The notes beneath the pieces are model-generated. The model did no database searches, was not told the DNA's origin, and worked only from the letters and a program-made list of their open reading frames with translations. DNA of 64,000 bases from Leadbetterella sp964563435 (GTDB lineage Bacteria > Bacteroidota > Bacteroidia > Cytophagales > Spirosomataceae), in the NCBI GenBank assembly GCA_964563435.1, contig CAZLXI010000001.1, positions 176,259 to 240,258 on the forward strand, given 5' to 3'. The position numbers and the translations under genes were made by a program. Shown here in pieces: positions 1-7,994 of this stretch; the stretch's first letter is position 1; each line of letters begins with the position of its first letter.

Positions 1-1488
1 TACGAGCAAAAGATGTGGGAAATCGATATTCCCGTAGAACCGGGCCGGTTTTCCTATAACCAGGGAGATTTTGTAGCCCTATCGGGAAACACAGGCGGCT
101 CGGCCGGACCGCATCTGCACTTTGAGATCCGGGATGAGAAAGAAGACGCCCTCGATCCGGAACAGTTCGGCTTTAAGGAGATCCGCGACATTACCCCCCC
201 CGTCATCGAATCTGTTTCCCTCAAATGCATGTCGGCGGATGCACGCATCAACGGCAAATTCGGTAGCTTCGACTTCAAACCCGTAAAGCAGGGAAACCGC
301 TATTTCATTCCCCAGCAGATCCGGGCCACCGGTATGATCGGGGTAGAGATCCTGACTTATGACCGTGCCGCCAACTCCCCCTTCCGCCTGGGCGTGAATG
401 AAATTGAGCTTAAAATGAACGACAACAGGGAATACCGGTTCCGGCTTGACCGCATGGCGTTTCATAATAAGCTGGATATGAACATCCACGTCAATTATGA
501 AAAACTGATCAAAAACAACCAGAAGATCCACAAATGTTATGTAGAAGAAGCCAACCGCTTTGACTTCTACGAATCCAATGATCATTGGGGAATACTTAAG
601 ATCGAAAAAGCGGCGAATGAGATCAGCATCCGGGTACGGGACTCTCACGGCAATGCCACCCTGCTGGCCTTCAACCTCCTGAAAGACAATTCCGAGACCC
701 TGTCGGAGCCCGCCGTGTCCTCTGTTAACGTACTGAACAATTTTCTGAAGGTAAATACGACCGAAAATGTTGAAAATGTGCGGGTGATCACCTATGGCGG
801 AAAGGAAATAAGCGTGCAGACCCGGATCTCTTCCGGAGGGGGAAGAACTGCCATTTATGATCTTAAAGAAGGTTTCCCCGACCAGGTTTTTGTAGGCGAG
901 AAGAAGGTGACCCTACCGGTGAATACCGTCATTACCCTGCAAAATCCCCAGATCAATATCCCTCATCTGCAGGGTGACTTCAGCGGTACTCTTTATGATG
1001 AGGCCTATATTTTCACCGATGTAAGTGACGAAGCCCTGGTACTGCATGAGGACATTATCCCGCTTAAAGGATGGGCCGAACTTCACTGGACCAAGACCGG
1101 CCCGGTGAACTACCCCGAAAAACAAAAAGTTTACCTGGAAGGGAAGAAAAGAAAATTTATCGGCGGGGAGTGGAAAGACAAGACCATCAGATTCCACACC
1201 CGAGAATTCGGTACCTACCTCACCCTTTATGATTTTGATCCGCCGGCCATCACTCCCCGCATGGTCAATGCCGATGAGCTGAGGTTCACCATCACTGACA
1301 AACTTTCGGGTATCCAGAAAATTGAATGCTATGTCAACGGTGAATGGATTCTGATGGATTACGAATATAAGACCGGGGCTATCTGGGCCCGGAAACGGGA
1401 CGGTGATCAGTCTTTTTCAGGAAACCTGGTGCTTAAGGTCACCGACTTCTGTAATAATACGCAATCTTACGAAACCATCGTTCCCTAG
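1..1488 (+). CDS. M23 family metallopeptidase, C-terminal part (cut by window start)
   Basis: The reading frame is open from the first base of the window, so the gene begins upstream and only about 495 codons are visible. The visible start carries the end of an M23 (LytM/lysostaphin-type) peptidase domain: LSGNTGGSAGPHLHFEIRD, in which HLH is the conserved zinc-ligand/catalytic histidine block. M23 enzymes cleave peptidoglycan cross-bridges or act as non-catalytic regulators of other hydrolases. The roughly 430 residues after the peptidase core are beta-rich, with Ig-like stretches around 'DITPPVIESVSL' and near the C-terminus ('DFDPPAITPRMVNADELRFTITDKLSGI'). This is the usual layout of large secreted Bacteroidota M23 proteins. 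The stop codon abuts a dispersed repeat. The family call is firm; the substrate is unknown. Confidence 0.9.
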   Translation, partial: YEQKMWEIDIPVEPGRFSYNQGDFVALSGNTGGSAGPHLHFEIRDEKEDALDPEQFGFKEIRDITPPVIESVSLKCMSADARINGKFGSFDFKPVKQGNRYFIPQQIRATGMIGVEILTYDRAANSPFRLGVNEIELKMNDNREYRFRLDRMAFHNKLDMNIHVNYEKLIKNNQKIHKCYVEEANRFDFYESNDHWGILKIEKAANEISIRVRDSHGNATLLAFNLLKDNSETLSEPAVSSVNVLNNFLKVNTTENVENVRVITYGGKEISVQTRISSGGGRTAIYDLKEGFPDQVFVGEKKVTLPVNTVITLQNPQINIPHLQGDFSGTLYDEAYIFTDVSDEALVLHEDIIPLKGWAELHWTKTGPVNYPEKQKVYLEGKKRKFIGGEWKDKTIRFHTREFGTYLTLYDFDPPAITPRMVNADELRFTITDKLSGIQKIECYVNGEWILMDYEYKTGAIWARKRDGDQSFSGNLVLKVTDFCNNTQSYETIVP

Positions 1489-1636
1489 AAGATGTTTAAA
1501 AAGTATACAAACTGCTGCGTTGTTTCGGAATTCGGTCTCAGTCACATACCTTTAGTATGCTCCTTCGGCCTCATCCTCAACGCCTTGCATTTTGTCGCAG
1601 CGGCGAACCGCCACTTTTTAAGCATCTTCCCGGGCC
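1488..1636 (+). repeat. Dispersed intergenic element, copy 1 (149 bp, short terminal inverted repeats)
   Basis: This stretch starts at the last base of the preceding stop codon and is highly similar to 7860..7994, also directly after a stop codon. Its ends form an imperfect inverted repeat: GATGTTTAAAAAG at 1491-1503 and CTTTTTAAGCATC at 1614-1626. The centre contains an imperfect hairpin around CATAC-ctttag-TATG. Copy 1 has about 14 extra bases (a gcggcgaaccgcc hairpin) near its right end. The short open frames read through both copies are by-products of the repeat. It could be a MITE or REP-like palindromic unit or a transcript-end element. Confidence 0.75.
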
Positions 1637-1684
1637 ATAAACAGCCGGGACTTTTTGAACACGATGAATTCCAAACAATTATTC

Positions 1685-2137
1685 ATGAAATTAAAACCAG
1701 GCGATAAAGCGCCCTATTTTGAAGCAAAGAACCAGGATGGAAAGCTGGTAAGGCTCAGTGATTTTCAGGGCAAAAAGCTGGTTTTGTACTTTTACCCCAA
1801 AGACAATACCCCGACCTGCACGGTAGAAGCCTGTAATCTCCGTGATAATTATAAGAAATTCCGTAAACAAGGTTATGAAATCCTGGGGGTAAGCACTGAC
1901 TCCGAAAAATCGCATAAAAGATTCCGGGAGAAGTTTAACCTTCCGTTTGACCTTCTCGAAGATACAGGGCACCAGCTGGTCAATCTCTACGATGTATGGG
2001 GCGAAAAATTCACATTCGGTAAGCACTATATGGGCCTGAAGCGTACTACCTTTGTGATAGACGGGAACGGGGTCATCACCGACATCATTGAAGATGTAAG
2101 ATCAAAAGAGCATACCGTACAGATACTGGGAGCCTGA
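1685..2137 (+). CDS. bcp: Thioredoxin-dependent thiol peroxidase (Bcp/PrxQ)
   Basis: The product reduces hydrogen peroxide and organic hydroperoxides with electrons from thioredoxin, in the cytoplasm. The 150-residue protein begins MKLKPGDKAP, as most Bcp proteins do, and contains the peroxidatic motif TPTCTVEACNLRD, with the resolving cysteine five residues after the peroxidatic one (the PrxQ pattern). The C-terminal FVIDGNGVI strand is also conserved. An in-frame ATG at 1664 would add seven residues (MNSKQLF) that match nothing typical, so the 1685 start is preferred, but either is possible. It sits alone between a repeat element and the convergent M56 gene. Confidence 0.93.
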   Translation: MKLKPGDKAPYFEAKNQDGKLVRLSDFQGKKLVLYFYPKDNTPTCTVEACNLRDNYKKFRKQGYEILGVSTDSEKSHKRFREKFNLPFDLLEDTGHQLVNLYDVWGEKFTFGKHYMGLKRTTFVIDGNGVITDIIEDVRSKEHTVQILGA

Positions 2138-2188
2138 GTACGGATTCCGAAAATAGCGCAGAAGTTTGCGTGCTTTTTAAAACATCAT

Positions 2189-3616
2189 TTAATCTGAAAG
2201 CGTAAACATGATCGGGATAGTGTAATATACTCTCACCGCACGCCCGTTCTGAATGCCCGGCGTCCATTTAGGCATGCTGCTGACTACCCGCGCAGCCTCC
2301 TCATCAGCCCCGAACCCGATGCCTTTCAGCACTTTAGGGTGTGTAACCGAACCGTCTTTCTCGATGACAAACTGAAGAGTGACCCTACCCTGTACATTCG
2401 CCCTTGAAGCAGCCGCAGGATAATTGACGTTTGCAGCCAGGAACCTGTACATTTCCATCTCTCCCCCGGGGAAAGATGGCTGACTCTCTACTCCTACAAA
2501 TATCTCCTCTCTGGCCGGGGGGTCTTCCGGCAGAGCCGTCACTTTTATTTCAATGGTTTCCTTCTTCTGCTCTGGCGGGGGCGGCGGTGGAAGCTCCTCC
2601 TTTTTGCCGGTCAACTGATCTTTGCTGAAAGAAATATCTTCCTCGTCATCCAGGCTTTTTACGGTACCATCCTTACGGAACTCAGTCAGATCTACCCTCA
2701 CTTCCTTGAGATCATGCGCCAGCCGGGAAGCAGGGCTCTCAAAGACCAGGTCTTCGGAATATTGCTCTATCTTCCCCAGGTTTTCCGACCCGGCTATACT
2801 TGCCGATGCCAGCACCATCATTCCCAGAAACAGGGGAGCCACAAAACCATATTTCAGCAGAGCCCGCTTGCGGGAGCTCTCTTTACTTAACATCCGGATA
2901 CGGGCTTTGAGGAAAGACTGGGTGAAAAAGGAATTGCCCAGAATGGATTCGGGCGTCACACCAAATTTACGGCTCAGCAGCAGGGCCGCATAATATGCTT
3001 TCGATCCTGTCATCCGGCTGGCATAATCATCCGCCTGGTACTCATGAAGCAGGCGGATCTCTCTTTTCAGGAAATAAACCAGGGGATTGACCCAGCAAAG
3101 GATGGAGATCACCTCAAAAAGGATTACATCAAAGGAGTGGCACTGCACCACGTGAATCCGTTCGTGGTCAAAAACCGCCTTATATCGCGTCAGAGACTTC
3201 CCTACCCGTACTTTCCCGAAAAAGGAAAATGCATGCGGGTCATTTTCTTCAAAATCAGACATAAAACGAATGGTCCGGAAAATGCTCAGTCCGAAACGCC
3301 AGGTAAAATAAAGCAATCCGGCTATGTAAGAGCCCAGAAGGATATGACTCAGGGCAATCTGATGTGAACCTGCCACCGCAGTAATGGGGACTTCCAGGGC
3401 GGTGGTATCGTAGCCGGCCATAATGTGGCTCACCTCCCGGGTCAGAAACCACGACTGCACCCATGAGGTGTGGATAAAGGGGATCACAAAAGACATGATT
3501 CCGCTGAGCATCAGGTAAAACCGGTTTGCCTGGTAAAACGTCTCTTTCCTGAGGAATAAGACGTAAAAACCGAAAAACACGATCAAATACAGATTAACCT
3601 GGATCAAATAGTGCAT
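2189..3616 (-). CDS. BlaR1-like M56 peptidase with C-terminal TonB domain
   Basis: A 475-residue inner-membrane protein with hydrophobic helices at about 5-22, 34-52, 90-112, 165-185 and 255-275. The gluzincin motif HERIH (151-155) and the downstream glutamate in HEYQADDYA (from 191) define the M56 (BlaR1/MecR1) zinc peptidase. A proline-rich linker (PPPPPPEQKK) leads to a TonB-type C-terminal domain (about 390-475, 'YPAAASRANVQGRVTLQFVIEKDGSVTHPKVLKGIG'). In place of a penicillin-sensor domain it therefore has a TonB-like periplasmic end, a common Bacteroidota arrangement. M56 proteins cleave their cognate BlaI repressor, directly or through a partner. The blaI gene lies five bases upstream, so the two are co-transcribed. 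No beta-lactamase gene is nearby, and the inducing signal is unknown. Confidence 0.9.
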   Translation of the reverse strand: MHYLIQVNLYLIVFFGFYVLFLRKETFYQANRFYLMLSGIMSFVIPFIHTSWVQSWFLTREVSHIMAGYDTTALEVPITAVAGSHQIALSHILLGSYIAGLLYFTWRFGLSIFRTIRFMSDFEENDPHAFSFFGKVRVGKSLTRYKAVFDHERIHVVQCHSFDVILFEVISILCWVNPLVYFLKREIRLLHEYQADDYASRMTGSKAYYAALLLSRKFGVTPESILGNSFFTQSFLKARIRMLSKESSRKRALLKYGFVAPLFLGMMVLASASIAGSENLGKIEQYSEDLVFESPASRLAHDLKEVRVDLTEFRKDGTVKSLDDEEDISFSKDQLTGKKEELPPPPPPEQKKETIEIKVTALPEDPPAREEIFVGVESQPSFPGGEMEMYRFLAANVNYPAAASRANVQGRVTLQFVIEKDGSVTHPKVLKGIGFGADEEAARVVSSMPKWTPGIQNGRAVRVYYTIPIMFTLSD

Positions 3617-3621
3617 GATCT

Positions 3622-3999
3622 TTACTTGTTTTTAAGCCCTTCTATCATTTTCAGAAGCTCATCGGCCTCTTTCAGATCCACCTGCTGTTCCTTCACGAAA
3701 AAAGAAAGCATGTTTCCCACTGAATTATCGAAATACCCCAGCATCAGTTTACCGGTGACGAACTTCCGGTATTCTTCTTTGCTCACCACCGGAAAGTACT
3801 GGTGGGTCTTGCCGAATGCCTGGTGTCCCACAAATCCTTTCTGCTCCAGGATACGGATGATGGTAGAGACCGTGTTATAGGCCGGCTTGGGTTCGGGGAG
3901 AACTTCTATTACTTCCTTGACAAACGCCCGCTCCTTATCCCACAATACCTGCATGATCTCCTCTTCGGCCCGGGTTAATTCTCTTAATTGCTCTGACAT
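3622..3999 (-). CDS. blaI: BlaI/MecI/CopY family transcriptional repressor
   Basis: A 125-residue winged-helix protein (MSEQLRELTRAEEEIMQVLW...). The recognition-helix region 'PAYNTVSTIIRILEQKGFVGH' and the C-terminal dimerisation/cleavage part are typical of BlaI. The frame stays open upstream to 4068, but the ATG at 3999 gives the canonical N-terminus, and the upstream extension would translate the promoter and operator, so 3999 is the chosen start. It is the first gene of an operon with the M56 peptidase. In the family the repressor binds as a dimer to its own promoter and is inactivated by proteolysis. The palindrome at 4035-4050 fits autoregulation. Confidence 0.92.
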   Translation of the reverse strand: MSEQLRELTRAEEEIMQVLWDKERAFVKEVIEVLPEPKPAYNTVSTIIRILEQKGFVGHQAFGKTHQYFPVVSKEEYRKFVTGKLMLGYFDNSVGNMLSFFVKEQQVDLKEADELLKMIEGLKNK

Positions 4000-4025
4000 A
4001 ACGCTGTTCAATTGGTTTTTCACAC

Positions 4026-4055
4026 CAAAGTTATAACTATTTTCATAGTTTCCAA
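4026..4055 (-). promoter_or_regulatory. Promoter of blaI-M56 operon
   Basis: Read on the - strand, TTG (4053-4055), 19 bases, then TAACTTTG (4026-4033) match the Bacteroidota -33/-7 consensus (TTG ... TAnnTTTG) well. The -7 box lies 26 bases upstream of the blaI ATG. The spacer contains the operator palindrome. Confidence 0.65.
4035..4050. promoter_or_regulatory. Probable BlaI operator
   Basis: Perfect dyad AACTAT-tttc-ATAGTT located between the -33 and -7 boxes of the blaI promoter. A bound repressor would occlude the polymerase. BlaI-family autoregulation is established; the assignment of this particular site is inferred from symmetry and position. Confidence 0.6.
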
Positions 4056-4080
4056 TAAAATTCTGCATTTTGTTTTCAAT

Positions 4081-4136
4081 TAGAGGTTAGAAGTTAGAGG
4101 TCAGTCCCACCGGAACAGCTAATGGCTAACTTCTAA
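4081..4136. repeat. Simple-repeat tract with inverted repeat
   Basis: Iterated gttag/agagg words. TTAGAAGTTAG (4087-4097) is perfectly inverted at CTAACTTCTAA (4126-4136). The tract lies between the divergent blaI and transketolase promoters and resembles the tracts at 30505, 36003 and 62234. Confidence 0.5.
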
Positions 4137-4213
4137 TTGCCGAAAGCTGACACTATTTTAGCCAAAAAGGGGTCAGAGCTGCATAATTATTTCACTCATC
4201 AGAAGAAAATGGA

Positions 4214-4221
4214 TACTTTTG
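4214..4221 (+). promoter_or_regulatory. -7 box for the transketolase operon
   Basis: TACTTTTG matches TAnnTTTG and lies 22 bases upstream of the ATG at 4244. No clear TTG stands at the -33 position. Confidence 0.45.
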
Positions 4222-4243
4222 TGGAGTTTTAAATTCTATATTA

Positions 4244-5110
4244 ATGCAAATCAAAGAACTTCAGGACATAGCCTCACAGGTTCGAAGAGACATTGTAAGG
4301 ATGGTTCACGGCTGTAAGTCGGGCCACCCCGGCGGATCACTGGGATGTACAGACATTCTGACAGCCCTGTATTTCCAGCAGATGAAAATCTCGAACCGGC
4401 GCGGAAAAGGAGGCTATCTCAGCTTTAAAATGGAAGGCAGGGACGAAGACCTGTTTTTTCTCTCCAACGGACACATTTCGCCCCTCTTCTACTCCGTATT
4501 GGCACGTAGGGGATATTTCGGCGTTGAAGAGCTCGCCACCTTCCGCAAAATAAACAGCCGCCTGCAAGGGCACCCCACCACGCACGAGGGACTTCCCGGT
4601 ATACGTGTAGCGTCCGGCTCACTCGGTCAGGGACTTTCAGTATCTATAGGAGCCGCTTTAGGAAAAAAACTCGATGGTGACGACCGTACGGTCTACGTTC
4701 TGATGGGTGACGGCGAGCAGCAGGAGGGCCAGATCTGGGAAGCGGCCCAGTTTGCACCGCATCACAGGGTCGACAACCTCATCGCTATCATTGACCTGAA
4801 TTACCAGCAGATTGACGGTCCTACGGAAAAAGTAATGGCCAACCGTGACCTCAAAGCCAAATACAAGGCTTTCGGATGGAATGTCATGGAAATAAAAGAG
4901 GGTAATTCGATGGAAGCCTGCGTGGCAGGACTCCGGAAAGCGAAACGCCTGACCGGCAAGGGGCAGCCTGTGCTGATCCTGCTGCATACGGAAATGGGTG
5001 CCGGGGTAGACTTTATGATGGGAACACACAAGTGGCACGGTTCCGCACCAAACGACGAACAACTGGCTGCAGCGCTTGCCCAGCTACCGGTAACCCTCGG
5101 AGACTATTAA
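4244..5110 (+). CDS. Transketolase, N-terminal (TPP-binding) subunit
   Basis: Transketolase moves two-carbon ketol units between sugar phosphates in the non-oxidative pentose phosphate pathway. This 288-residue protein is the first half of a split enzyme. It carries HGCKSGHPGGSLG near residue 23, the thiamine-diphosphate/magnesium motif GDGEQQEGQIWEAA followed by the conserved N in 'IAIIDLNYQQIDG', and a C-terminal 'GTHKWHG'. Full-length transketolases are about 660 residues, so the 318-residue gene 12 bases downstream supplies the rest. Split subunits are normal in Bacteroidota and are not a frameshift. The tight spacing points to one operon. Confidence 0.95.
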   Translation: MQIKELQDIASQVRRDIVRMVHGCKSGHPGGSLGCTDILTALYFQQMKISNRRGKGGYLSFKMEGRDEDLFFLSNGHISPLFYSVLARRGYFGVEELATFRKINSRLQGHPTTHEGLPGIRVASGSLGQGLSVSIGAALGKKLDGDDRTVYVLMGDGEQQEGQIWEAAQFAPHHRVDNLIAIIDLNYQQIDGPTEKVMANRDLKAKYKAFGWNVMEIKEGNSMEACVAGLRKAKRLTGKGQPVLILLHTEMGAGVDFMMGTHKWHGSAPNDEQLAAALAQLPVTLGDY

Positions 5111-5122
5111 TCAAGGATAATC

Positions 5123-6079
5123 ATGAAAAAATATACATATACTGAATCAAAAGATACCCGCTCGGGCTTTGGCGATGCCATGACAGAACTGGGCCGGTCT
5201 CACCCCAATGTGGTGGCCCTGTGTGCTGACCTGGTAGGGTCTCTGAAAATCGACAATTTTATCAAAAATCACCCGGAGCGCTTCTTTCAAACCGGTATTG
5301 CGGAGGCCAATATGGTGGGTATCGCTGCCGGTCTGTCGATCTCCGGGAAAGTTCCTTACGCCACCACCTTTGCCAACTTCGGATCCGGCCGGGTGTATGA
5401 CCAGATCCGCCAGTCGGTGGCCTATTCGGATAAAAACGTAAAGATCGCCGTTTCTCATGCGGGCCTTACCTTAGGAGAAGACGGCGCCACCCACCAGATT
5501 CTGGAAGACCTGGCCATGATGCGGGCCATGCCCAACATGGTGGTGATCAATCCCTGCGATTACAACCAGACCAAGGCAGCCACCAAGGCGGTAGCCGATC
5601 ACCACGGTCCGGTGTACCTGCGCTTTGGCCGCCCTGTAGTTCCCATTTTCACCGATCCGGATCAGAAGTTTGAGATCGGTAAGGCATGGATGGTGAACGA
5701 AGGAACCGACGTGACCATCATTGCCACAGGACACCTTGTATGGGAAGCCATTCAGGCCGGTGAAAAGCTGGAAGAGCTGGGGATCTCGGCCGAGATCATC
5801 AATATCCATACCATCAAGCCACTGGATACCAAGGCTATACTGAAATCGGTAAAGAAAACCGGATGTGTGGTGACCTGCGAAGAGCACCAGGCAAACGGGG
5901 GCCTGGGTGATGCCGTGGCGCAGTTCCTTTCCGGAAACTTCCCTGCACCGCAGGAATATATCGCCGTTAAAGACTCTTTCGGGGAGTCGGGCACTCCGGA
6001 TCAGCTCATGGAAAAATACGGGTTAAAGGCCGCCAACATCGTAGCTGCGGCACAAACAGTGATCAGCAGAAAGAAATAA
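5123..6079 (+). CDS. Transketolase, C-terminal (pyrimidine-binding) subunit
   Basis: A 318-residue partner of the preceding gene. The motif FFQTGIAEANMVGIAAGLS holds the glutamate that activates the thiamine diphosphate cofactor. The C-terminal region 'TIIATGHLVWEAIQAGEKL' to 'HQANGGLGDAVAQFL' is the transketolase C-terminal fold. Both halves are needed for the dimeric active site. It could be confused with 1-deoxyxylulose-5-phosphate synthase, but the two-gene organisation and the partner's motifs favour transketolase. The sigma-factor gene starts 15 bases after its stop, so the two may share a transcript. Confidence 0.95.
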   Translation: MKKYTYTESKDTRSGFGDAMTELGRSHPNVVALCADLVGSLKIDNFIKNHPERFFQTGIAEANMVGIAAGLSISGKVPYATTFANFGSGRVYDQIRQSVAYSDKNVKIAVSHAGLTLGEDGATHQILEDLAMMRAMPNMVVINPCDYNQTKAATKAVADHHGPVYLRFGRPVVPIFTDPDQKFEIGKAWMVNEGTDVTIIATGHLVWEAIQAGEKLEELGISAEIINIHTIKPLDTKAILKSVKKTGCVVTCEEHQANGGLGDAVAQFLSGNFPAPQEYIAVKDSFGESGTPDQLMEKYGLKAANIVAAAQTVISRKK

Positions 6080-6094
6080 GCGAACCGCCGCAGG

Positions 6095-6640
6095 ATGAAA
6101 GACGAAGATATTATAGCGCTTCTGGGTCGTGAAGACACTTACGAACAGGCATTCCGCTTGATCCTGAAAGCTTACAAGGAAAAAATCTATTACCATGTAA
6201 GAAAGATCGTTGTGGACCACGATGATGCCGATGACGTGACCCAGGAGACTTTCATCAAAATCTGGAGAAACCTCGATAAGTTCCGGGGCGACTCCAAGCT
6301 GTATACATGGCTTTACCGGATAGCGACCAACGAAGCGCTGACATTTCTTCAAAAGAAAAGGAAAGATAATTCTGTATCCATTGATGATAATGAGCTGTTG
6401 GTAACTACCCTCGAGTCTCCTCGCAGCGACGCCTATCTTGACGGGGATGAGATACAGCTGAAACTGCAGAAGGCGCTGCTGGAATTAACTGATAAACAGC
6501 GGGTAGTGTTTAACCTGAAGTACTTTGAAAACCTGAAATACGAAGAAATAGCGGAGATCACGGATACCAGTGTAGGGGGCCTAAAAGCCACGTATCATTT
6601 TGCGGTCAAGAAGATAGAGGAATATTTAACAAATCATTAA
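6095..6640 (+). CDS. ECF-type RNA polymerase sigma factor
   Basis: A 181-residue sigma factor with only regions 2 and 4. Region 2 spans 'DHDDADDVTQETFIKIWRNLDKFRGDSKLYTWLYRIATNEALTFLQ'. Region 4 is 'LTDKQRVVFNLKYFENLKYEEIAEITDTSVGGLKATYHFAVKKIEEYL', with a helix-turn-helix. It begins a likely three-gene unit with the PxxYFxxLE repeat membrane protein and a Spy-like periplasmic protein. In Bacteroidota such neighbours usually modulate the sigma factor in response to envelope conditions. It starts 15 bases after the transketolase stop, which could couple it to central metabolism or simply reflect compact packing. The target promoters cannot be read from this window. Confidence 0.93.
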   Translation: MKDEDIIALLGREDTYEQAFRLILKAYKEKIYYHVRKIVVDHDDADDVTQETFIKIWRNLDKFRGDSKLYTWLYRIATNEALTFLQKKRKDNSVSIDDNELLVTTLESPRSDAYLDGDEIQLKLQKALLELTDKQRVVFNLKYFENLKYEEIAEITDTSVGGLKATYHFAVKKIEEYLTNH

Positions 6641-6700
6641 GAGCCTGTCTAAACCATTTATGTTTTCAACAGTCTTATTTAAAAAGATTTAATAATTACG

Positions 6701-7393
6701 ATGGACAGAAAAATTAAAGCCCCTTTTACCGTTCCTGAGGGATACTTCTCCGGTCTGGAAGACAGGCTTTTATCTGAGATCAGGATCTCGGAGCTGTCTG
6801 AATTGCGTACTCCTGCTGTTCCCGAAGATTACTTTGAAACCCTGGAGAATCGGCTTCTTTCTCTCGCCCGGATAAGCTCACTGAAACCGACCCCTCCGGA
6901 AGGCTATTTTGATACCCTCGAAGATCAGGTCCTCAGCCGTGTAAAAATTGACGGGCTTAAGCACCCTGCTGTGGAAGAGGGGTATTTTGAAGGCCTGGAA
7001 GACCGGATAATGGCGGGGGTCAGACTGCAAGGCTTAAAGCAGCCTCCTGTTCCTGCAGGCTATTTTGATACTTTGGAAAAAGATATCCTGGACAAAACCA
7101 CTGAGTCGGGAAAAGGGAAGTTTATCCTGTTCAGAAATATCAGGGTCTTCCGGAGCGCCGCCGCCGCTGCAGTGATCGGCCTGCTGGCTTACGGTTTTTC
7201 GCTGAACGGCCCGGCGCCTAAAGATGAGCTGGCTGACATCAGTTCGGCCGCCATGATCGCCTACCTGTCGGAGCAGCCTTTAATGGAAGAAGACCTGAAT
7301 TTTGTACTGGACGACAACGACATTTTCCTGACTTCGGGAGTTTCAGATAATGAGATCGCTTCCTATTTATTGGAAAATGGAATAAACATTTAA
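6701..7393 (+). CDS. Membrane protein with five PxxYFxxLExxI repeats, putative anti-sigma factor
   Basis: A 230-residue protein. Its first 130 residues are five tandem copies of a 25-29 residue unit (consensus PegYFdtLEdrilsrvri-gLk-P) with YF at residues 15, 44, 69, 95 and 121. One membrane helix follows (about 152-170, alanine-rich), then an acidic periplasmic tail of about 60 residues. The repeats lie on the N-terminal side with no signal peptide, so they are predicted to face the cytoplasm. A single PxxYF unit near the N-terminus is familiar in membrane proteins encoded directly after ECF sigma genes in Bacteroidota. Five copies is an expansion. The location suggests that the cytoplasmic repeats bind the sigma factor. 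That function is inferred, not shown by any catalytic motif. Confidence 0.75.
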   Translation: MDRKIKAPFTVPEGYFSGLEDRLLSEIRISELSELRTPAVPEDYFETLENRLLSLARISSLKPTPPEGYFDTLEDQVLSRVKIDGLKHPAVEEGYFEGLEDRIMAGVRLQGLKQPPVPAGYFDTLEKDILDKTTESGKGKFILFRNIRVFRSAAAAAVIGLLAYGFSLNGPAPKDELADISSAAMIAYLSEQPLMEEDLNFVLDDNDIFLTSGVSDNEIASYLLENGINI

Positions 7394-7411
7394 TAGATTT
7401 ACGAGGAAGAA

Positions 7412-7861
7412 ATGAAATATATTTCAATAGGAATTCTGCTGTTGCTGTCGCTTAATGCCTTTTCACAGGGGTCAGGGAGAGCTAATAGCACGAATTCGGG
7501 CGCCTCAACACAACAGGATCGTATTCAGCAGATAAAAATAGCGAAACTGACCAGTGACATGAAGCTCACCAAAGGTCAGGCGGAAGGGTTCTGGCCGATA
7601 TACAATGCTTTTGATAACCAGCGAAAGGAGATCAGGAGGGAGATCCGCCTGCTCTCCCGTAATATTTCGGAAGATGATGACGCCTACAAAAAGCAGGAGC
7701 GCATCCAGTACCTGAAACAGAAAGAGCTGGACCTTACCCGGAAGTATAAAGGTGATTTTCTGCGGGTGATCTCTGAACAGCAATACGGGGTCATGCTGGT
7801 CTCCGAAGAACGCTTTAACCAGGTGCTGCTCGACCGCCTCAAAGAACGCAACCACGACTGA
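7412..7861 (+). CDS. Spy/CpxP-like periplasmic protein (LTxxQ-type)
   Basis: A 149-residue secreted protein with signal peptide MKYISIGILLLLSLNAFSQ. The mature part is helical and contains 'SDMKLTKGQAEGFWPIYNAFDNQRKEIRREIR', which resembles the LTxxQ motif of periplasmic Spy/CpxP/CnrX-like sensors and chaperones. It ends with a charged helix. It is the third gene after the sigma factor, 18 bases from the repeat protein, so it probably serves as a periplasmic sensor or effector of the same regulon. The exact function is unknown. Its stop overlaps the start of a dispersed repeat. Confidence 0.75.
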   Translation: MKYISIGILLLLSLNAFSQGSGRANSTNSGASTQQDRIQQIKIAKLTSDMKLTKGQAEGFWPIYNAFDNQRKEIRREIRLLSRNISEDDDAYKKQERIQYLKQKELDLTRKYKGDFLRVISEQQYGVMLVSEERFNQVLLDRLKERNHD

Positions 7862-7994
7862 AGATGCTTAAAAAGCACACAAACTGTTGCGTTGTTTTCG
7901 GAATTCGGTTTCAGTTACATACTTTTAGTATACTCCTTCAACCTCACCCTCAACGCCTTGCATTTTGCGCACTTTTTAAACCTCTTCCCGGGCC
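7860..7994 (+). repeat. Dispersed intergenic element, copy 2 (135 bp)
   Basis: High similarity to 1488..1636, starting at the last two bases of the preceding stop codon. The left end is GATGCTTAAAAAG (7863-7875), with an imperfect inverse CTTTTTAAACCTC (7972-7984). The core CATAC-ttttag-TATAC hairpin is retained, while the gcggcgaaccgcc insert of copy 1 is missing. Between its end and the methyltransferase start (8097) about 100 bases show no feature I can name. Confidence 0.75.

Noticed and set aside
1492..1707. 71-codon open frame (MFKKYTNCCVV...) after the M23 gene
   Set aside because: It is the translation of the dispersed repeat. The matching frame in copy 2 (7864-8118, MLKKHTNCCVV...) loses register after a few codons, so there is no protein-level conservation.
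3044..3367. Open frame opposite the M56 peptidase gene
   Set aside because: It is antisense to a well-conserved peptidase region, has no start context and no domain; it is a shadow of the real gene. The same holds for the many long frames opposite guaA, transketolase, the amidohydrolases and the permeases.
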